Both the position numbers and the translations under genes were made by a program. The notes under the pieces were generated by a model that was not told where the DNA came from, did not search any database, and saw nothing but the letters and a program-made list of their open reading frames with translations. This document shows, in pieces, positions 23,526 to 33,091 of a stretch of 33,634 nt of DNA. Source of the stretch: Lachnospiraceae bacterium (GTDB lineage Bacteria; Bacillota; Clostridia; Lachnospirales; Lachnospiraceae); the NCBI GenBank assembly GCA_017542245.1, contig JAFXXN010000044.1, positions 1-33,634 on the forward strand, given 5' to 3'. How positions within the stretch are numbered: the stretch's first letter is position 1; every line of letters starts with the position of its first letter.

Positions 23526-26072
23526 ATGAAAACAGCAGATAATTCGATTTTAAGTGAAATTGAAAAGAGCAAGGGGTATGAAGTTGCATTGCTAACTACA
23601 TACAATTTTGAAGTGCCATTCTTTGAGAAGTATGTTTATGCACTTCTTGCTCAAAATAATATCAGACTGATCAATGTGTTTGTTGATTCTAAAGAATTGA
23701 ATATAGCCATTGAAGATGCATCGTCAGATATCTTAGGCAAAAAGTATTATGTAACACCAATAATGATAAATTCATCCTTCCATCCGAAAGTGATCCTGTT
23801 ATTGGGGGAAGATAAAGCAAAGCTCATTATATCCAGTGCTAATATCAAACAGTCCGGATACATACATAATAACGAAGTCTTCAATTCGTTCGAGTATTCT
23901 AAAAAGGATACGCAGTATGCAAGTATTATTATGTCTGCAATACAGTTTTTTAAAGACTTGTTTGATCTCAGCAAAAACTGTGATGAGGATACAAGGAAAA
24001 AATTGAATGAGTATCAATTGGAAGAGATAGCGAACGATACCTGCAGTCTATTGTTTAATACAAGACAGCCTATATTGTCTCAGGTAGCAAATCTAATCGA
24101 TGAGAAAGTTATCAAGACGAATATTGCTGTTCCATTCTATGATGATTCTTTAGAAGCATTGAGTAAGATCAAAGAACAGTTTGGTTGTGATAATATCAAT
24201 CTATATATTCAGAATAAAGCTAATACTTTTCCTATTGAATTTAATGAGCAGAATCATGTTCTTCCAAATGAAGCAATAAAAGTATTTGGCGAAGTAGCAT
24301 ATAACAAGTCAAAAAGCTTTTATCATGGGAAGGTCATTGAGTTTATTACTGACAATCATTCGTATATTTTATACGGCAGCACGAATTGTTCTTCGAGTGC
24401 ATTGACAAGAACATATCGCCAAAACGGTAATATTGAATGTGATGTTTTGATTTGTGATGAACCTGGAGCAAATATATACTTCTTTGATGAATTTGTATTG
24501 GATACAGAAAACAAATTGGAGAATGGTTTTCAAACAGAAGTCTCTGAATCTAAGAGTAAACTTGCGTTCCTATATGGAGAGACTTCGGATAGCGGTGTTA
24601 TCCTCTATTTTTCAGGTAAGCCAATTAATCCAACCAGAGCTTTTTTGCATGAACAGGAATTAGAAGTGGAATCTTTAGACAATATGCTAAAGATAGTGGT
24701 ACCGTTTAGATTACTCGCCAATGAAGGAAGCATCTTTGATATTGATTTGCAGATATTTGATCTCCGAGGGAGTATTAAATGCTGGTATAACGATAAATAT
24801 GAATTAAACAGAAACAGATATGATTTGAGTGAAATAGGATTGGCGGATTTTGATACAAGTTCCGATTTTGGCCAGTATCAGGAATACATAAGGGTATTAT
24901 TTGATAAACTCTACAATAATGAGAACTGGTATAAGATAGCAAAAGGGTATACAGCAGCTGTTGCTCCAGTGAAGAATCCGGACGATGTAGACGAAGAAGA
25001 TGTTGATGAGACCTATATTATCTATACGGATGGCAGCAATTCGTATATAGATAAGGAAATCAGTTATTCAATATACAAGAATGCCACTGCGTTCGCTGGG
25101 AGATACTTTAACAGCATTACAAAACAGCCTGTAAGCACACAGAAGAAACGCGATTTACCATTACAGTTTGATTATCCTAAACGAACAGTCCAACATAGAG
25201 AACCAACACCTACCGAAAAGAGATTTGAAAGAGTTTTTAAGCGACATATAAGCAAACAATTGCCTCTATTGGAAAATCCGGACATTAGTTATGATGAATG
25301 TATGATTCATTCCGGTATAATTCTTGACCTGATCAAAATGGTAAAAGATATTGAAGGTCTTGATGAGTGTTTTGATTCAGGTTATACCACAGACATAAAA
25401 TCCAAAATAGCACAGATCCTGCTTAAGAAAGCTATTGATGAGAATTCAGAAATTGATTTTGAAACGCTTGCTAGTTTTATACTGCTTGTGTTGTTTGAAA
25501 GAGATTATAACGGATTAAATGAAAATGAAACATGGGCATCAGAGAACATGTTATATCAGTTAAACCAGATCAAGGATATAAGAGATGGATTAGAAAAATA
25601 TATTAAAAACATAGACTATGGTGCTGTAGATTCTTCAGAGGGTCAAACGGTTTTACAGGCAAAAGCAATAGCTCATATAGAACGGTTGTATGGTTATAAA
25701 ACAAAACAACAATTGGAGGAGTATCTTAGGGGAGCGTTTGGAAACGGAATGAAGTTATCCATATTGGATAAAGAGATTATTATTGAACAAACAGTAGCAA
25801 GAGATAATCTACCATTCAATGGGATATCAGATAAACACATTCAAGAGATAAATAGTTATATAACAGGATATAAACTGCACATTTCAAGAATTACTATTAC
25901 TTATTACGTTGCTGGATCAAGAGATCGTATGGAATATCAAATGAAAACAGATGGTCGAAATGCATCACAAGTGTATAGAAAGCAATATCTTGCTGGTAAT
26001 AATCTCTCTTTCAGGTGTTTTTTGAAAAACAAGATTTGGAAGTATGAACCCAACACAAGAAAAAAGATCTAA
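23526..26072 (+). CDS. Phospholipase D superfamily nuclease-like protein, 848 aa
   Basis: Two PLD half-sites are visible. The first has HPK (86-88), SSAN (103-106) and Glu117; the second has HGK (267-269), GSTN (284-287) and NIE (302-304). Together they give the HxK...S-x-N...E arrangement of PLD nucleases with two sites in one chain. The C-terminal 500 residues are not recognised. They include a PTPTEKRFERVFKRHIS segment and a helical stretch with acidic Leu-rich repeats. No helicase motif is present, unlike DISARM or Mokosh PLD proteins. It starts with no spacer after the 480-aa gene and ends at a strong terminator. It likely cuts DNA or RNA when triggered, as inferred from the fold. Confidence 0.8.
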   Translation: MKTADNSILSEIEKSKGYEVALLTTYNFEVPFFEKYVYALLAQNNIRLINVFVDSKELNIAIEDASSDILGKKYYVTPIMINSSFHPKVILLLGEDKAKLIISSANIKQSGYIHNNEVFNSFEYSKKDTQYASIIMSAIQFFKDLFDLSKNCDEDTRKKLNEYQLEEIANDTCSLLFNTRQPILSQVANLIDEKVIKTNIAVPFYDDSLEALSKIKEQFGCDNINLYIQNKANTFPIEFNEQNHVLPNEAIKVFGEVAYNKSKSFYHGKVIEFITDNHSYILYGSTNCSSSALTRTYRQNGNIECDVLICDEPGANIYFFDEFVLDTENKLENGFQTEVSESKSKLAFLYGETSDSGVILYFSGKPINPTRAFLHEQELEVESLDNMLKIVVPFRLLANEGSIFDIDLQIFDLRGSIKCWYNDKYELNRNRYDLSEIGLADFDTSSDFGQYQEYIRVLFDKLYNNENWYKIAKGYTAAVAPVKNPDDVDEEDVDETYIIYTDGSNSYIDKEISYSIYKNATAFAGRYFNSITKQPVSTQKKRDLPLQFDYPKRTVQHREPTPTEKRFERVFKRHISKQLPLLENPDISYDECMIHSGIILDLIKMVKDIEGLDECFDSGYTTDIKSKIAQILLKKAIDENSEIDFETLASFILLVLFERDYNGLNENETWASENMLYQLNQIKDIRDGLEKYIKNIDYGAVDSSEGQTVLQAKAIAHIERLYGYKTKQQLEEYLRGAFGNGMKLSILDKEIIIEQTVARDNLPFNGISDKHIQEINSYITGYKLHISRITITYYVAGSRDRMEYQMKTDGRNASQVYRKQYLAGNNLSFRCFLKNKIWKYEPNTRKKI

Positions 26073-26096
26073 TAAATCATCATAAGTATCATGGAC

Positions 26097-26126
26097 AAAT
26101 CGGTGTTGATGGACACCGGTTTTTTC
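26097..26126 (+). terminator. Terminator of the unknown/PLD pair
   Basis: CGGTGT (26101-26106) and ACACCG (26113-26118), extended by A-T and G-U pairs from 26097, form the stem, followed by GTTTTTTC. It starts 25 bases past the PLD stop, so the pair is a self-contained two-gene unit. Confidence 0.85.
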
Positions 26127-26136
26127 TTAAATAATT

Positions 26137-26174
26137 GAATTGCAATTCTCAAATAATATCCCATTTGATATAAT
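26137..26174 (+). promoter_or_regulatory. Promoter and palindrome before the XRE gene
   Basis: GAATTGCAATTC (26137-26148) is a perfect 12-base palindrome, a possible site for the small XRE protein. A TATAAT box follows at 26169-26174. The -35 region is weak. AAGGAG precedes the XRE ATG at 26214. Confidence 0.55.
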
Positions 26175-26213
26175 TAGAATAATAGAAGAATACGGTAATA
26201 AAGGAGTACATCT

Positions 26214-26420
26214 ATGCAAGAAGTTAGCTATGAAAAGCTCTGGCGAAAACTCGAAGAGAACAACATGAAAAAGACTGATTTGTATTGGAAAGTGCATATC
26301 AGTACAAATGCAATTGCTAAAATGGGTAAAAACGAAGATATCAGGGTAAACATATTGGTTAAAATCTGTAAGTACTTTGATTGCAAATTTGATGATATTG
26401 TAGAAATTGTTAAAGAATAA
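26214..26420 (+). CDS. Small XRE-family (Cro/CI-type) regulator
   Basis: Encodes 68 aa, almost only a helix-turn-helix domain: YEKLWRKLEENNMKKTDLYW, then HISTNAIAKMGKNED and a LVKICKYFDCKFDDI end. This is a well-known small regulator type in Bacillota, often found beside restriction-modification or phage defence genes. It likely binds the palindrome just upstream and controls itself and the genes that follow. The next gene (membrane protein) begins 81 bases downstream, with no terminator seen, so XRE, membrane protein and hsd genes could be one long unit. Confidence 0.88.
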   Translation: MQEVSYEKLWRKLEENNMKKTDLYWKVHISTNAIAKMGKNEDIRVNILVKICKYFDCKFDDIVEIVKE

Positions 26421-26501
26421 AGCACGGCCCTATTTTTTGGACAGAGTAGACTTCTGCGAGTGGTACTATTAATTTGGGTTAATAGTTTATGAGGAATTGC
26501 T

Positions 26502-27080
26502 ATGGGAAACAAGAAAAACCAGCCTAATAAAAGCGAGAAGATAGTAGCGCCGGTAGAGATTGATTATAAAAAACTTGCTGACGCTATTGTTGAAGCTCAA
26601 GATAGGGCAATAGAAAAAAGAAATACTAGAGAAGAAGAGCGAAAGGTTAATGAGAATAAAGAGTGGAGAGCTTTATTTGGCTATGAAGAAAACAAACCAT
26701 TAACGAATATAAAAGCCTTTATAAAGCTCTTGTTCGTAAAGAGAAAAGATGTTAAAGGGGATCGAGCGACTTTTGCTCTATTACAAATGAGCGCTGAACT
26801 TATTTTGAAAATAGCAAAATGGGCGTTATATTTGTTTTCAGCAGGATGCGTATTATATCTTATAAACATTATTTATACAAAACAGAACATTAATGTGTGG
26901 ATAATAGTTCTTAACATTATCATTGGTGTTCTTGCGTTTGTTTATGCCCAAATGTTAAGGATAGCCGAAATAGAGATTGGCAATTTAACTGACAGAGAGT
27001 ATTTGAATACCATAGTAGCATCGATAACTGCTTTGGTTGCAATGGTGCTGTCGGTTATCAGCTTATTTAAAGAAACTTAA
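26502..27080 (+). CDS. Unknown membrane protein with three helices
   Basis: Encodes 192 aa. The first 60 residues are charged and helical (about 30-52 rich in Glu/Arg, coiled-coil-like). Three membrane helices follow at about 103-124, 131-151 and 170-188, with a short ending. No enzymatic motif is visible and no family is recognised. The ATG has an AGGA-type site. It sits between an XRE regulator and hsdR (71 bases before that start), with no terminator on either side, so it may be part of the restriction operon. Small membrane proteins of this kind can be abortive-infection effectors, which is only a suggestion here. Confidence 0.65.
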   Translation: MGNKKNQPNKSEKIVAPVEIDYKKLADAIVEAQDRAIEKRNTREEERKVNENKEWRALFGYEENKPLTNIKAFIKLLFVKRKDVKGDRATFALLQMSAELILKIAKWALYLFSAGCVLYLINIIYTKQNINVWIIVLNIIIGVLAFVYAQMLRIAEIEIGNLTDREYLNTIVASITALVAMVLSVISLFKET

Positions 27081-27151
27081 CACTTGCTTTGGCAAAAACA
27101 TTGGAAAATAAAGACGATAAATAAGCAATATATATGGGAAGGAGAACTATC

Positions 27152-30076
27152 ATGGTCGGGTATTTCAACGAAGATAACACTACTGAACAAATGATAATTA
27201 ACACATTGGAAGCAAAAGGATGGACATATATTCCTGCTGATGGATTACCAAGACATTATTCTGATGTCATTGTTGAACCATTAGTTAAAAGTGCTCTTAT
27301 TAGACTTAATCCAGAAATATCAGCTGATCCTAGCAAGGCTGATGAAGTTATATATAAGCTAAGAACTCTTATTCTTTCAACGCATGCGCATAATCTAGTT
27401 ACTCAAAATGAAATTTTTAAAAAAATGATTTTTGAAGAAAACTCTTACCCATTTGGTGAGAATGGAAAGATGGTTCCAATCAAGTTTTTTGGTACATCGG
27501 CGCTGAATAATCTGTCTCTCAATGAATACATTGTTACCAATCAATGGATTTTCCCTAAAGTTGATGAGGGGAAAAGACTAGACATCGTATTGTTAATTAA
27601 TGGATTCCCAATCGCTATAGGAGAATTAAAGACACCCGTTAGAGAGTCTGTTACATGGTTTGATGGAGCGGGAGATATCGCAGATTATGAAATATCTATT
27701 CCTCAGATGTTTACAACAAACGTCTTCAATTTTGCTACGGAAGGAAAGTGTTATAGATATGGTTCAGTAAAGATGCCTATTCATAAATGGGGACCGTGGC
27801 ATATAAACGGCCATCATTCTGAAGGAACACTGAGAGATGTTAAAACGAGCGTTGAAGATATGATTACGCCGGAGAATGTAATGGACATCTTCCAGTTTTA
27901 TACATTGTTTGCTACTGACAAGAAGCATAGAAAATATAAAATAATATGCAGGTATCAACAGTTTGAAGGCGCAAACATGATAGTTGAAAGAGTAAAGGCA
28001 GGATATCCAAAAAAAGGTTTGATTTGGCATTTCCAAGGATCAGGAAAATCATTGCTAATGGTTTTTGCTGCTCAAAAGTTGAGAATGACCCCGGAATTGA
28101 GAAATCCTACTGTTGTTATTGTTGATGATCGTATAGACTTAGAAACACAGATAACAGCTACTTTTAATGCATCTGATATACCTAATCTTGCAATTGCCAG
28201 TTCTAAAGAAGAATTAATGACTTTCTTTGAAAATGACACAAGGAAAATTCTGATAACTACGATTTTTAAGTTTGGTGAAGTTAATGGAATATTAAACGAA
28301 AGAAGCAATATCATTGTAATGGTTGATGAAGCACACAGAACTCAAGAGGGAGATCTTGGCATGAAAATGCGTCAAGCATTACCTAACGCCTTCTTCTTTG
28401 GATTAACCGGAACCCCAATTAATAAACTGGATAGAAACACATTTGCTACTTTTGGAGCAGAAGAAGACCGTTCTGGATACATGAGCAAGTATTCTTTCTC
28501 TGATTCAATTAGAGATGGAGCAACATTACCTCTGCGTTTTGAACCTGTACCACTTGAATTACATGTTGATAAGGACAAACTAAACATGGAGTTTGATGCC
28601 ATGTCTGAAAGGGCAGGATTAAGTGCAGAAGAACAAAATGAATTAGCAAAACGAGTTAATATGCGTGCAATAATGTATGAACCGAAACGAATCAGAAAAG
28701 TATGTGAGCATATTGTTAAACATTATAAAGAAAAAATAGAACCGAATGGTTATAAAGGACAGGTAGTAGTTTATGATAGGGAATGCTGTTTAAAATACAA
28801 GGCAGTTCTTGATGAGCTGATGGGCGAGGAAGCTTCAACTATCGTGATGGATACAAATAACGATAAAGAAGATAGATATAAAAAATATCGTAGAGACAGA
28901 GATCAAGAAGCTAAAGTTCTGGATTATTTTAGAGATCCAAGTAGTCCATTAAAACTTGTTATAGTTACATCCAAATTGTTGACGGGTTTTGATGCGGACA
29001 TTCTTCAGGTTATGTATCTTGATAAACCAATGAAAGATCACACTCTTTTGCAAGCTATTTGTAGGACAAATAGAACATATGATACTGGTAAGACCTATGG
29101 ACTAATTGTAGATTATATTGGGATATTTGATGATGTTGCAAAAGCGCTTGATTTTGATGAAGAAAGTATGCGCAAGATCATTACTAATATAGAAGAAGTA
29201 AAGCAGAAGTTCCCGGAATTAATGGCAAAATGTTTAAGCTATTTTAAGGATGTTGATAGGACGGTTGATGGATGGGAAGGACTTATGGCAGCTCAAGAAT
29301 GCCTCCCAACTAACTTGATTAAAGATAAATTTGGTGCTGATTATCGTGTTTTAAACAGAGCGTGGGATGCGCTGGCACCAAGTTTATTCTTGAATTCATA
29401 CAAACAAGATTATCTTTGGTTATCTAGAGTATATGAATCAGTAAAACCTACGGACGGTAGAGGTGGCTTAATCTGGGCTTCTCTCGGTGCAAAGACGATA
29501 GAACTTGTCCATCAAAATGTTACTGTAGGCGAATTTGAAGAAGATGTTGATATCCTTTCAATGGATGCAGATCTTATTGATGATTTCCTGGAAAAACAGA
29601 AAGATATAAGAAAGACCACCAAAAAAGTGGAAATTAATCTGGTGGCCAAAATTTTAAGCCACTCAGATGATTATAAATTCATAAAACTTGGAGAAAAACT
29701 TGAAGCTTTAAGAGAAAAACATGAACAAGGATTACTAACCAGTATCGAGTTCTTAAAACTGTTGTTGGAACTTGCAAGAGAAGCTGCACAGGCGGAAAAA
29801 GAAGTTGTTCCTGAGGAAGAAATTGATAAGGGCAAAGCAGCGTTAACCGAATTGTTCAACGGCGTGAAAAACAAGAATACTCCGGTCATTGTAGAAAGAA
29901 TAGTTGCTGATATTGACAATATTGTTAAGATCGTAAGATTTGATGGATGGCAGGATACTACCACAGGTAAACAAGAAGTTAAGAAAGCATTGAGAAGCAT
30001 CGTTTGGATTAAGTATAAGATTAAGGATAAAGATGTATTTGACAAAGCATATGGGTACATCGAACAGTATTATTAA
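27152..30076 (+). CDS. hsdR: Type I restriction enzyme R subunit
   Basis: Encodes 974 aa. The N-terminal nuclease has Asp144 in RLDIVLLINGF and the ELK triad at 158-160, the PD-(D/E)XK core. The helicase begins with HFQGSGKSL (Walker A, 296-300) and has MVDEAHRTQ (Walker B, 392-395), a GLTGTP motif, and later SKLLTGFDAD, then QAICRTNRTY, as in superfamily 2 translocases. The C-terminus is helical and would contact the methylase. The ATG at 27152 is chosen since AAGGAG lies 7 bases before it; that site overlaps the alternative ATG at 27134. It is the first gene of the hsdRMMS operon and would cut unmodified DNA. Confidence 0.95.
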   Translation: MVGYFNEDNTTEQMIINTLEAKGWTYIPADGLPRHYSDVIVEPLVKSALIRLNPEISADPSKADEVIYKLRTLILSTHAHNLVTQNEIFKKMIFEENSYPFGENGKMVPIKFFGTSALNNLSLNEYIVTNQWIFPKVDEGKRLDIVLLINGFPIAIGELKTPVRESVTWFDGAGDIADYEISIPQMFTTNVFNFATEGKCYRYGSVKMPIHKWGPWHINGHHSEGTLRDVKTSVEDMITPENVMDIFQFYTLFATDKKHRKYKIICRYQQFEGANMIVERVKAGYPKKGLIWHFQGSGKSLLMVFAAQKLRMTPELRNPTVVIVDDRIDLETQITATFNASDIPNLAIASSKEELMTFFENDTRKILITTIFKFGEVNGILNERSNIIVMVDEAHRTQEGDLGMKMRQALPNAFFFGLTGTPINKLDRNTFATFGAEEDRSGYMSKYSFSDSIRDGATLPLRFEPVPLELHVDKDKLNMEFDAMSERAGLSAEEQNELAKRVNMRAIMYEPKRIRKVCEHIVKHYKEKIEPNGYKGQVVVYDRECCLKYKAVLDELMGEEASTIVMDTNNDKEDRYKKYRRDRDQEAKVLDYFRDPSSPLKLVIVTSKLLTGFDADILQVMYLDKPMKDHTLLQAICRTNRTYDTGKTYGLIVDYIGIFDDVAKALDFDEESMRKIITNIEEVKQKFPELMAKCLSYFKDVDRTVDGWEGLMAAQECLPTNLIKDKFGADYRVLNRAWDALAPSLFLNSYKQDYLWLSRVYESVKPTDGRGGLIWASLGAKTIELVHQNVTVGEFEEDVDILSMDADLIDDFLEKQKDIRKTTKKVEINLVAKILSHSDDYKFIKLGEKLEALREKHEQGLLTSIEFLKLLLELAREAAQAEKEVVPEEEIDKGKAALTELFNGVKNKNTPVIVERIVADIDNIVKIVRFDGWQDTTTGKQEVKKALRSIVWIKYKIKDKDVFDKAYGYIEQYY

Positions 30077-30087
30077 GAGGTTCTATT

Positions 30088-31602
30088 ATGCCAAATAAAA
30101 ACGATAATGTAGAAGAAACAACCAGTCAAAAGCTGTTTTCTCATCTATTTGAAGCATGTAATATTTTAAGAGGACCAATAAATCAAGATGAGTATAAAAG
30201 TTATGTAACACCTATACTGTTCTTTAAAAGGCTGTCAGATGTATATGATGAAGAAACCCAGATAGCTTTACGTGAATCTGATGGTGATGAAGAGTATGCG
30301 GCTTTTGAAGAAAACCATAGATTTCAAATACCAGATGGATGTCATTGGAACGATGTAAGAGAAGTAAGCGAAAATGTAGGAACAGCCATAGTCAACGCAA
30401 TGTATGGTATAGAAAGAGCAAATCCCGATACACTGAATGGAGTTTTCAGTAGTTTTGATGATGCTAACTGGACAGATAAATCAAAGCTTTCTGATGAAAG
30501 GCTTAAGGATTTGATAGAACACATGTCCAAAATTAAAGTAGGGAACAACAATTATCCTGCAGATGTAATGGGTGATAGTTACGAGTTTTTAATCAAGAAG
30601 TTTGCTGATTTATCTAAAAAGAATGCCGGCGAATTCTACACCCCAAGATCAATAGTAAAATTGTTGATTATGTTAATGAAACCTCAACCAGGTGATACAG
30701 TATACGACCCAGCCTGTGGAACTGGGGGTATGCTTATCGAAGCTATTCGTTATATGAATAACGATAAACTGACATATGGCAAGATATATGGACAAGAGAA
30801 TAATCTGGCCACCTCAGCTATTGCAAGAATGAATTTGTTCCTACATGGTGCGAGAGACTTTAAAATTGCCCAGGGCGATACTTTAAGAAACCCGTACTTT
30901 TTAGAAAAAGGAAAATTAAAAACTTTTGATTGTGTCGTAGCGAACCCTCCATTCTCTTTAAAGAATTGGGGCGCATCACAATTCAGCACAGATATTTATG
31001 GTAGAAACATATGGGGATGCCCAACTGATTCAAATGCTGATTTCGCTTGGCTGCAACATATGGTTAAGTCGATGGATGATAAAAATGGTCGTTGTGCTGT
31101 CGTGCTTCCTCAAGGAGTGTTATTTAGAACAACCGGAAAAGAAGGAGAGATTAGAAAACAGCTTATTGAATCTGATAAATTAGAAGCGGTGATAACGCTA
31201 ACCAGTGGTGTTTTCTATTCTACTGGTGTTTCAGCCTGCATTTTGTTCTTGAATAATCATAAAGAGCATAGCCATAAAGGCAGAATATGTTTAATTGATG
31301 CTACTAACATATACACGCCGCAAAGAGCACAAAACATTATGACTGAAGAGGATATTCAGGAAGTATACAAACATTATATTGATTACACTAACAAGATTAA
31401 TGTATCCAAAGTTGTTACTTTGGAAGATGTGAGGAATAAAGATTATACTCTTGCAGTAAACGTGTATATTGAGAAAGAACAAAAAGAAACTGCTTCTCCT
31501 GCTGAGGTTAGAAAGCAGTTCTATCAGGCTTATGAAGAAATGAGAAAAGCGGAAAACAAGATGAAAGAGTTGCTTGTCAAAGGAGGATATGTAAGTGAGT
31601 AA
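30088..31602 (+). CDS. hsdM: Type I DNA methyltransferase M subunit, first copy
   Basis: Encodes 504 aa. An N-terminal HsdM_N domain (LFFKRLSDVYDEE) precedes EFYTPR (182-187), the SAM-binding DPACGTGG (207-214) and the catalytic NPPF (286-289). These are the motifs of N6-adenine methyltransferases of type I systems. All motifs are intact and the length is normal. It starts 11 bases after hsdR with a GAGG site and overlaps the second M gene by 8 bases. With HsdS it would protect host DNA and form the restriction complex. It is clearly a different protein from the second copy, though homologous along its length. Confidence 0.95.
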   Translation: MPNKNDNVEETTSQKLFSHLFEACNILRGPINQDEYKSYVTPILFFKRLSDVYDEETQIALRESDGDEEYAAFEENHRFQIPDGCHWNDVREVSENVGTAIVNAMYGIERANPDTLNGVFSSFDDANWTDKSKLSDERLKDLIEHMSKIKVGNNNYPADVMGDSYEFLIKKFADLSKKNAGEFYTPRSIVKLLIMLMKPQPGDTVYDPACGTGGMLIEAIRYMNNDKLTYGKIYGQENNLATSAIARMNLFLHGARDFKIAQGDTLRNPYFLEKGKLKTFDCVVANPPFSLKNWGASQFSTDIYGRNIWGCPTDSNADFAWLQHMVKSMDDKNGRCAVVLPQGVLFRTTGKEGEIRKQLIESDKLEAVITLTSGVFYSTGVSACILFLNNHKEHSHKGRICLIDATNIYTPQRAQNIMTEEDIQEVYKHYIDYTNKINVSKVVTLEDVRNKDYTLAVNVYIEKEQKETASPAEVRKQFYQAYEEMRKAENKMKELLVKGGYVSE

Positions 31603-33091
31603 TAGGATTTCTATCGAAGAATTACAGTCATATCTTTGGAACTCTGCAGTACTACTGAGAACAAATATTGATGCCGGATCGTATAAACAATACATTTTCC
31701 CCCTTTTGTTTTTCAAAAGAATCTGTGATGTGTATGATGAAGAAACTCAAAATGCGATAAAAGAATATGGTGAAGATGCTAAAGAATTTGAAGAAAACGA
31801 AATCCATTCTTTCATAGTACCTAAGGGATATCATTGGAACGATGTAAGAAATGTATCTGAAGATGTTGGTGTTGCGATCGTCAATGCATTCAGAGCAATA
31901 GAAAAAACAAATTCTGACAAATTACAGGGTATCTTTGGCGATGGAACATGGACAAACAAAAACAGATTGCCTGATAGGTTACTTAAAGATTTGCTTGAGC
32001 ATTTTAGTAGTAAAACCCTCTCAATAGAGAATTGCCCAGAGGATGAGCTTGGACAAGGTTACGAGTATTTGATCAAGAAATTTGCTGATGATAGCGGTCA
32101 CACTGCACAAGAGTTTTATACTAACAGAACAGTAGTTCATTTAATGACAGAGATCTTAAAACCTAAATCAGGTGAATCAATTTATGATCCAACTTGTGGT
32201 AGTGCTGGTATGTTAATCTCATCAATTGCCTATATAAAAGATAGAGAAGAAGAATGGCGAAATGTTGCTGTATATGGTCAGGAGATAAACGCTCTTACTT
32301 CTGCGATAGGAAGAATGAATTTATTCCTACATGGAGTAAAAGATTTTAGTATTGTTAATGGAGATACTCTGAAAAATCCTGCATTTATTGAAAACAATAA
32401 GTTAAAACAATTTGATTTAGTGCTGGCTAATCCACCATACTCCATTAGTCAATGGGATAGAGCAGCATTTGAAACTGACAAGTATGGAAGGAACTTTTTA
32501 GGAGTTCCCCCTCAGGGAAGAGCGGATTATGCATTTATACAACATATACTCAAAAGCCTGAAGAAAGATACTGGTAGATGTGCCATACTTCTTCCACATG
32601 GTGTGCTATTCAGAAATGAGGAAGTTACTATGAGAGAAAGACTTGTGAAAAGTGATTTATTAGATTGCATAATAGGCCTTGCTCCAAACCTCTTTTATAA
32701 TTCCCCAATGGAAGCTTGTATCATTATTTGTAGAACAAGTAAAGCTGTTGAAAAGAGGGGACAAGTGTTATTCATTAATGCTATTAATGAAGTCGAGAGA
32801 AAAAATGCACAAAGTATGCTAAGAGATGACCACATTCGCCACATAGCCGATGCATATAATAATTACAAAGATGAAACTGGTTTTGCTAAAGTAGCTACTA
32901 TTGATGATATTGCTGCTAACAACTACTCATTGAGTATTCCATTATATGTAAAACAGGATCTTTCGGTTGAAGAAAAAGATGAAAGAACACTCCAGGAAAT
33001 GTTCGACTCGTGGTATTCATCTTCTGATATGGTGAAGTTAAACTATGAAAAACTCTTTTCAATGATTGAAGGTGGTGAAAAAGATGGGTAA
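31595..33091 (+). CDS. hsdM: Type I DNA methyltransferase M subunit, second copy
   Basis: Encodes 498 aa from a GTG start with an AGGAGG site 8 bases upstream, inside the end of the first M gene. Motifs are EFYTNR (173-178), DPTCGSAG (198-205) and NPPY (279-282); all key positions remain, with slightly unusual DPTCGSAG. The order and spacing of blocks match the first copy (for example HWNDVR, YGQE, RMNLFLHG, GDTL), but most other residues differ, so this is an old duplication or a captured gene. It overlaps hsdS by 8 bases, an arrangement usual for a normal hsdM. Whether both subunits join one complex is open. Confidence 0.95.
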   Translation: MSNRISIEELQSYLWNSAVLLRTNIDAGSYKQYIFPLLFFKRICDVYDEETQNAIKEYGEDAKEFEENEIHSFIVPKGYHWNDVRNVSEDVGVAIVNAFRAIEKTNSDKLQGIFGDGTWTNKNRLPDRLLKDLLEHFSSKTLSIENCPEDELGQGYEYLIKKFADDSGHTAQEFYTNRTVVHLMTEILKPKSGESIYDPTCGSAGMLISSIAYIKDREEEWRNVAVYGQEINALTSAIGRMNLFLHGVKDFSIVNGDTLKNPAFIENNKLKQFDLVLANPPYSISQWDRAAFETDKYGRNFLGVPPQGRADYAFIQHILKSLKKDTGRCAILLPHGVLFRNEEVTMRERLVKSDLLDCIIGLAPNLFYNSPMEACIIICRTSKAVEKRGQVLFINAINEVERKNAQSMLRDDHIRHIADAYNNYKDETGFAKVATIDDIAANNYSLSIPLYVKQDLSVEEKDERTLQEMFDSWYSSSDMVKLNYEKLFSMIEGGEKDG

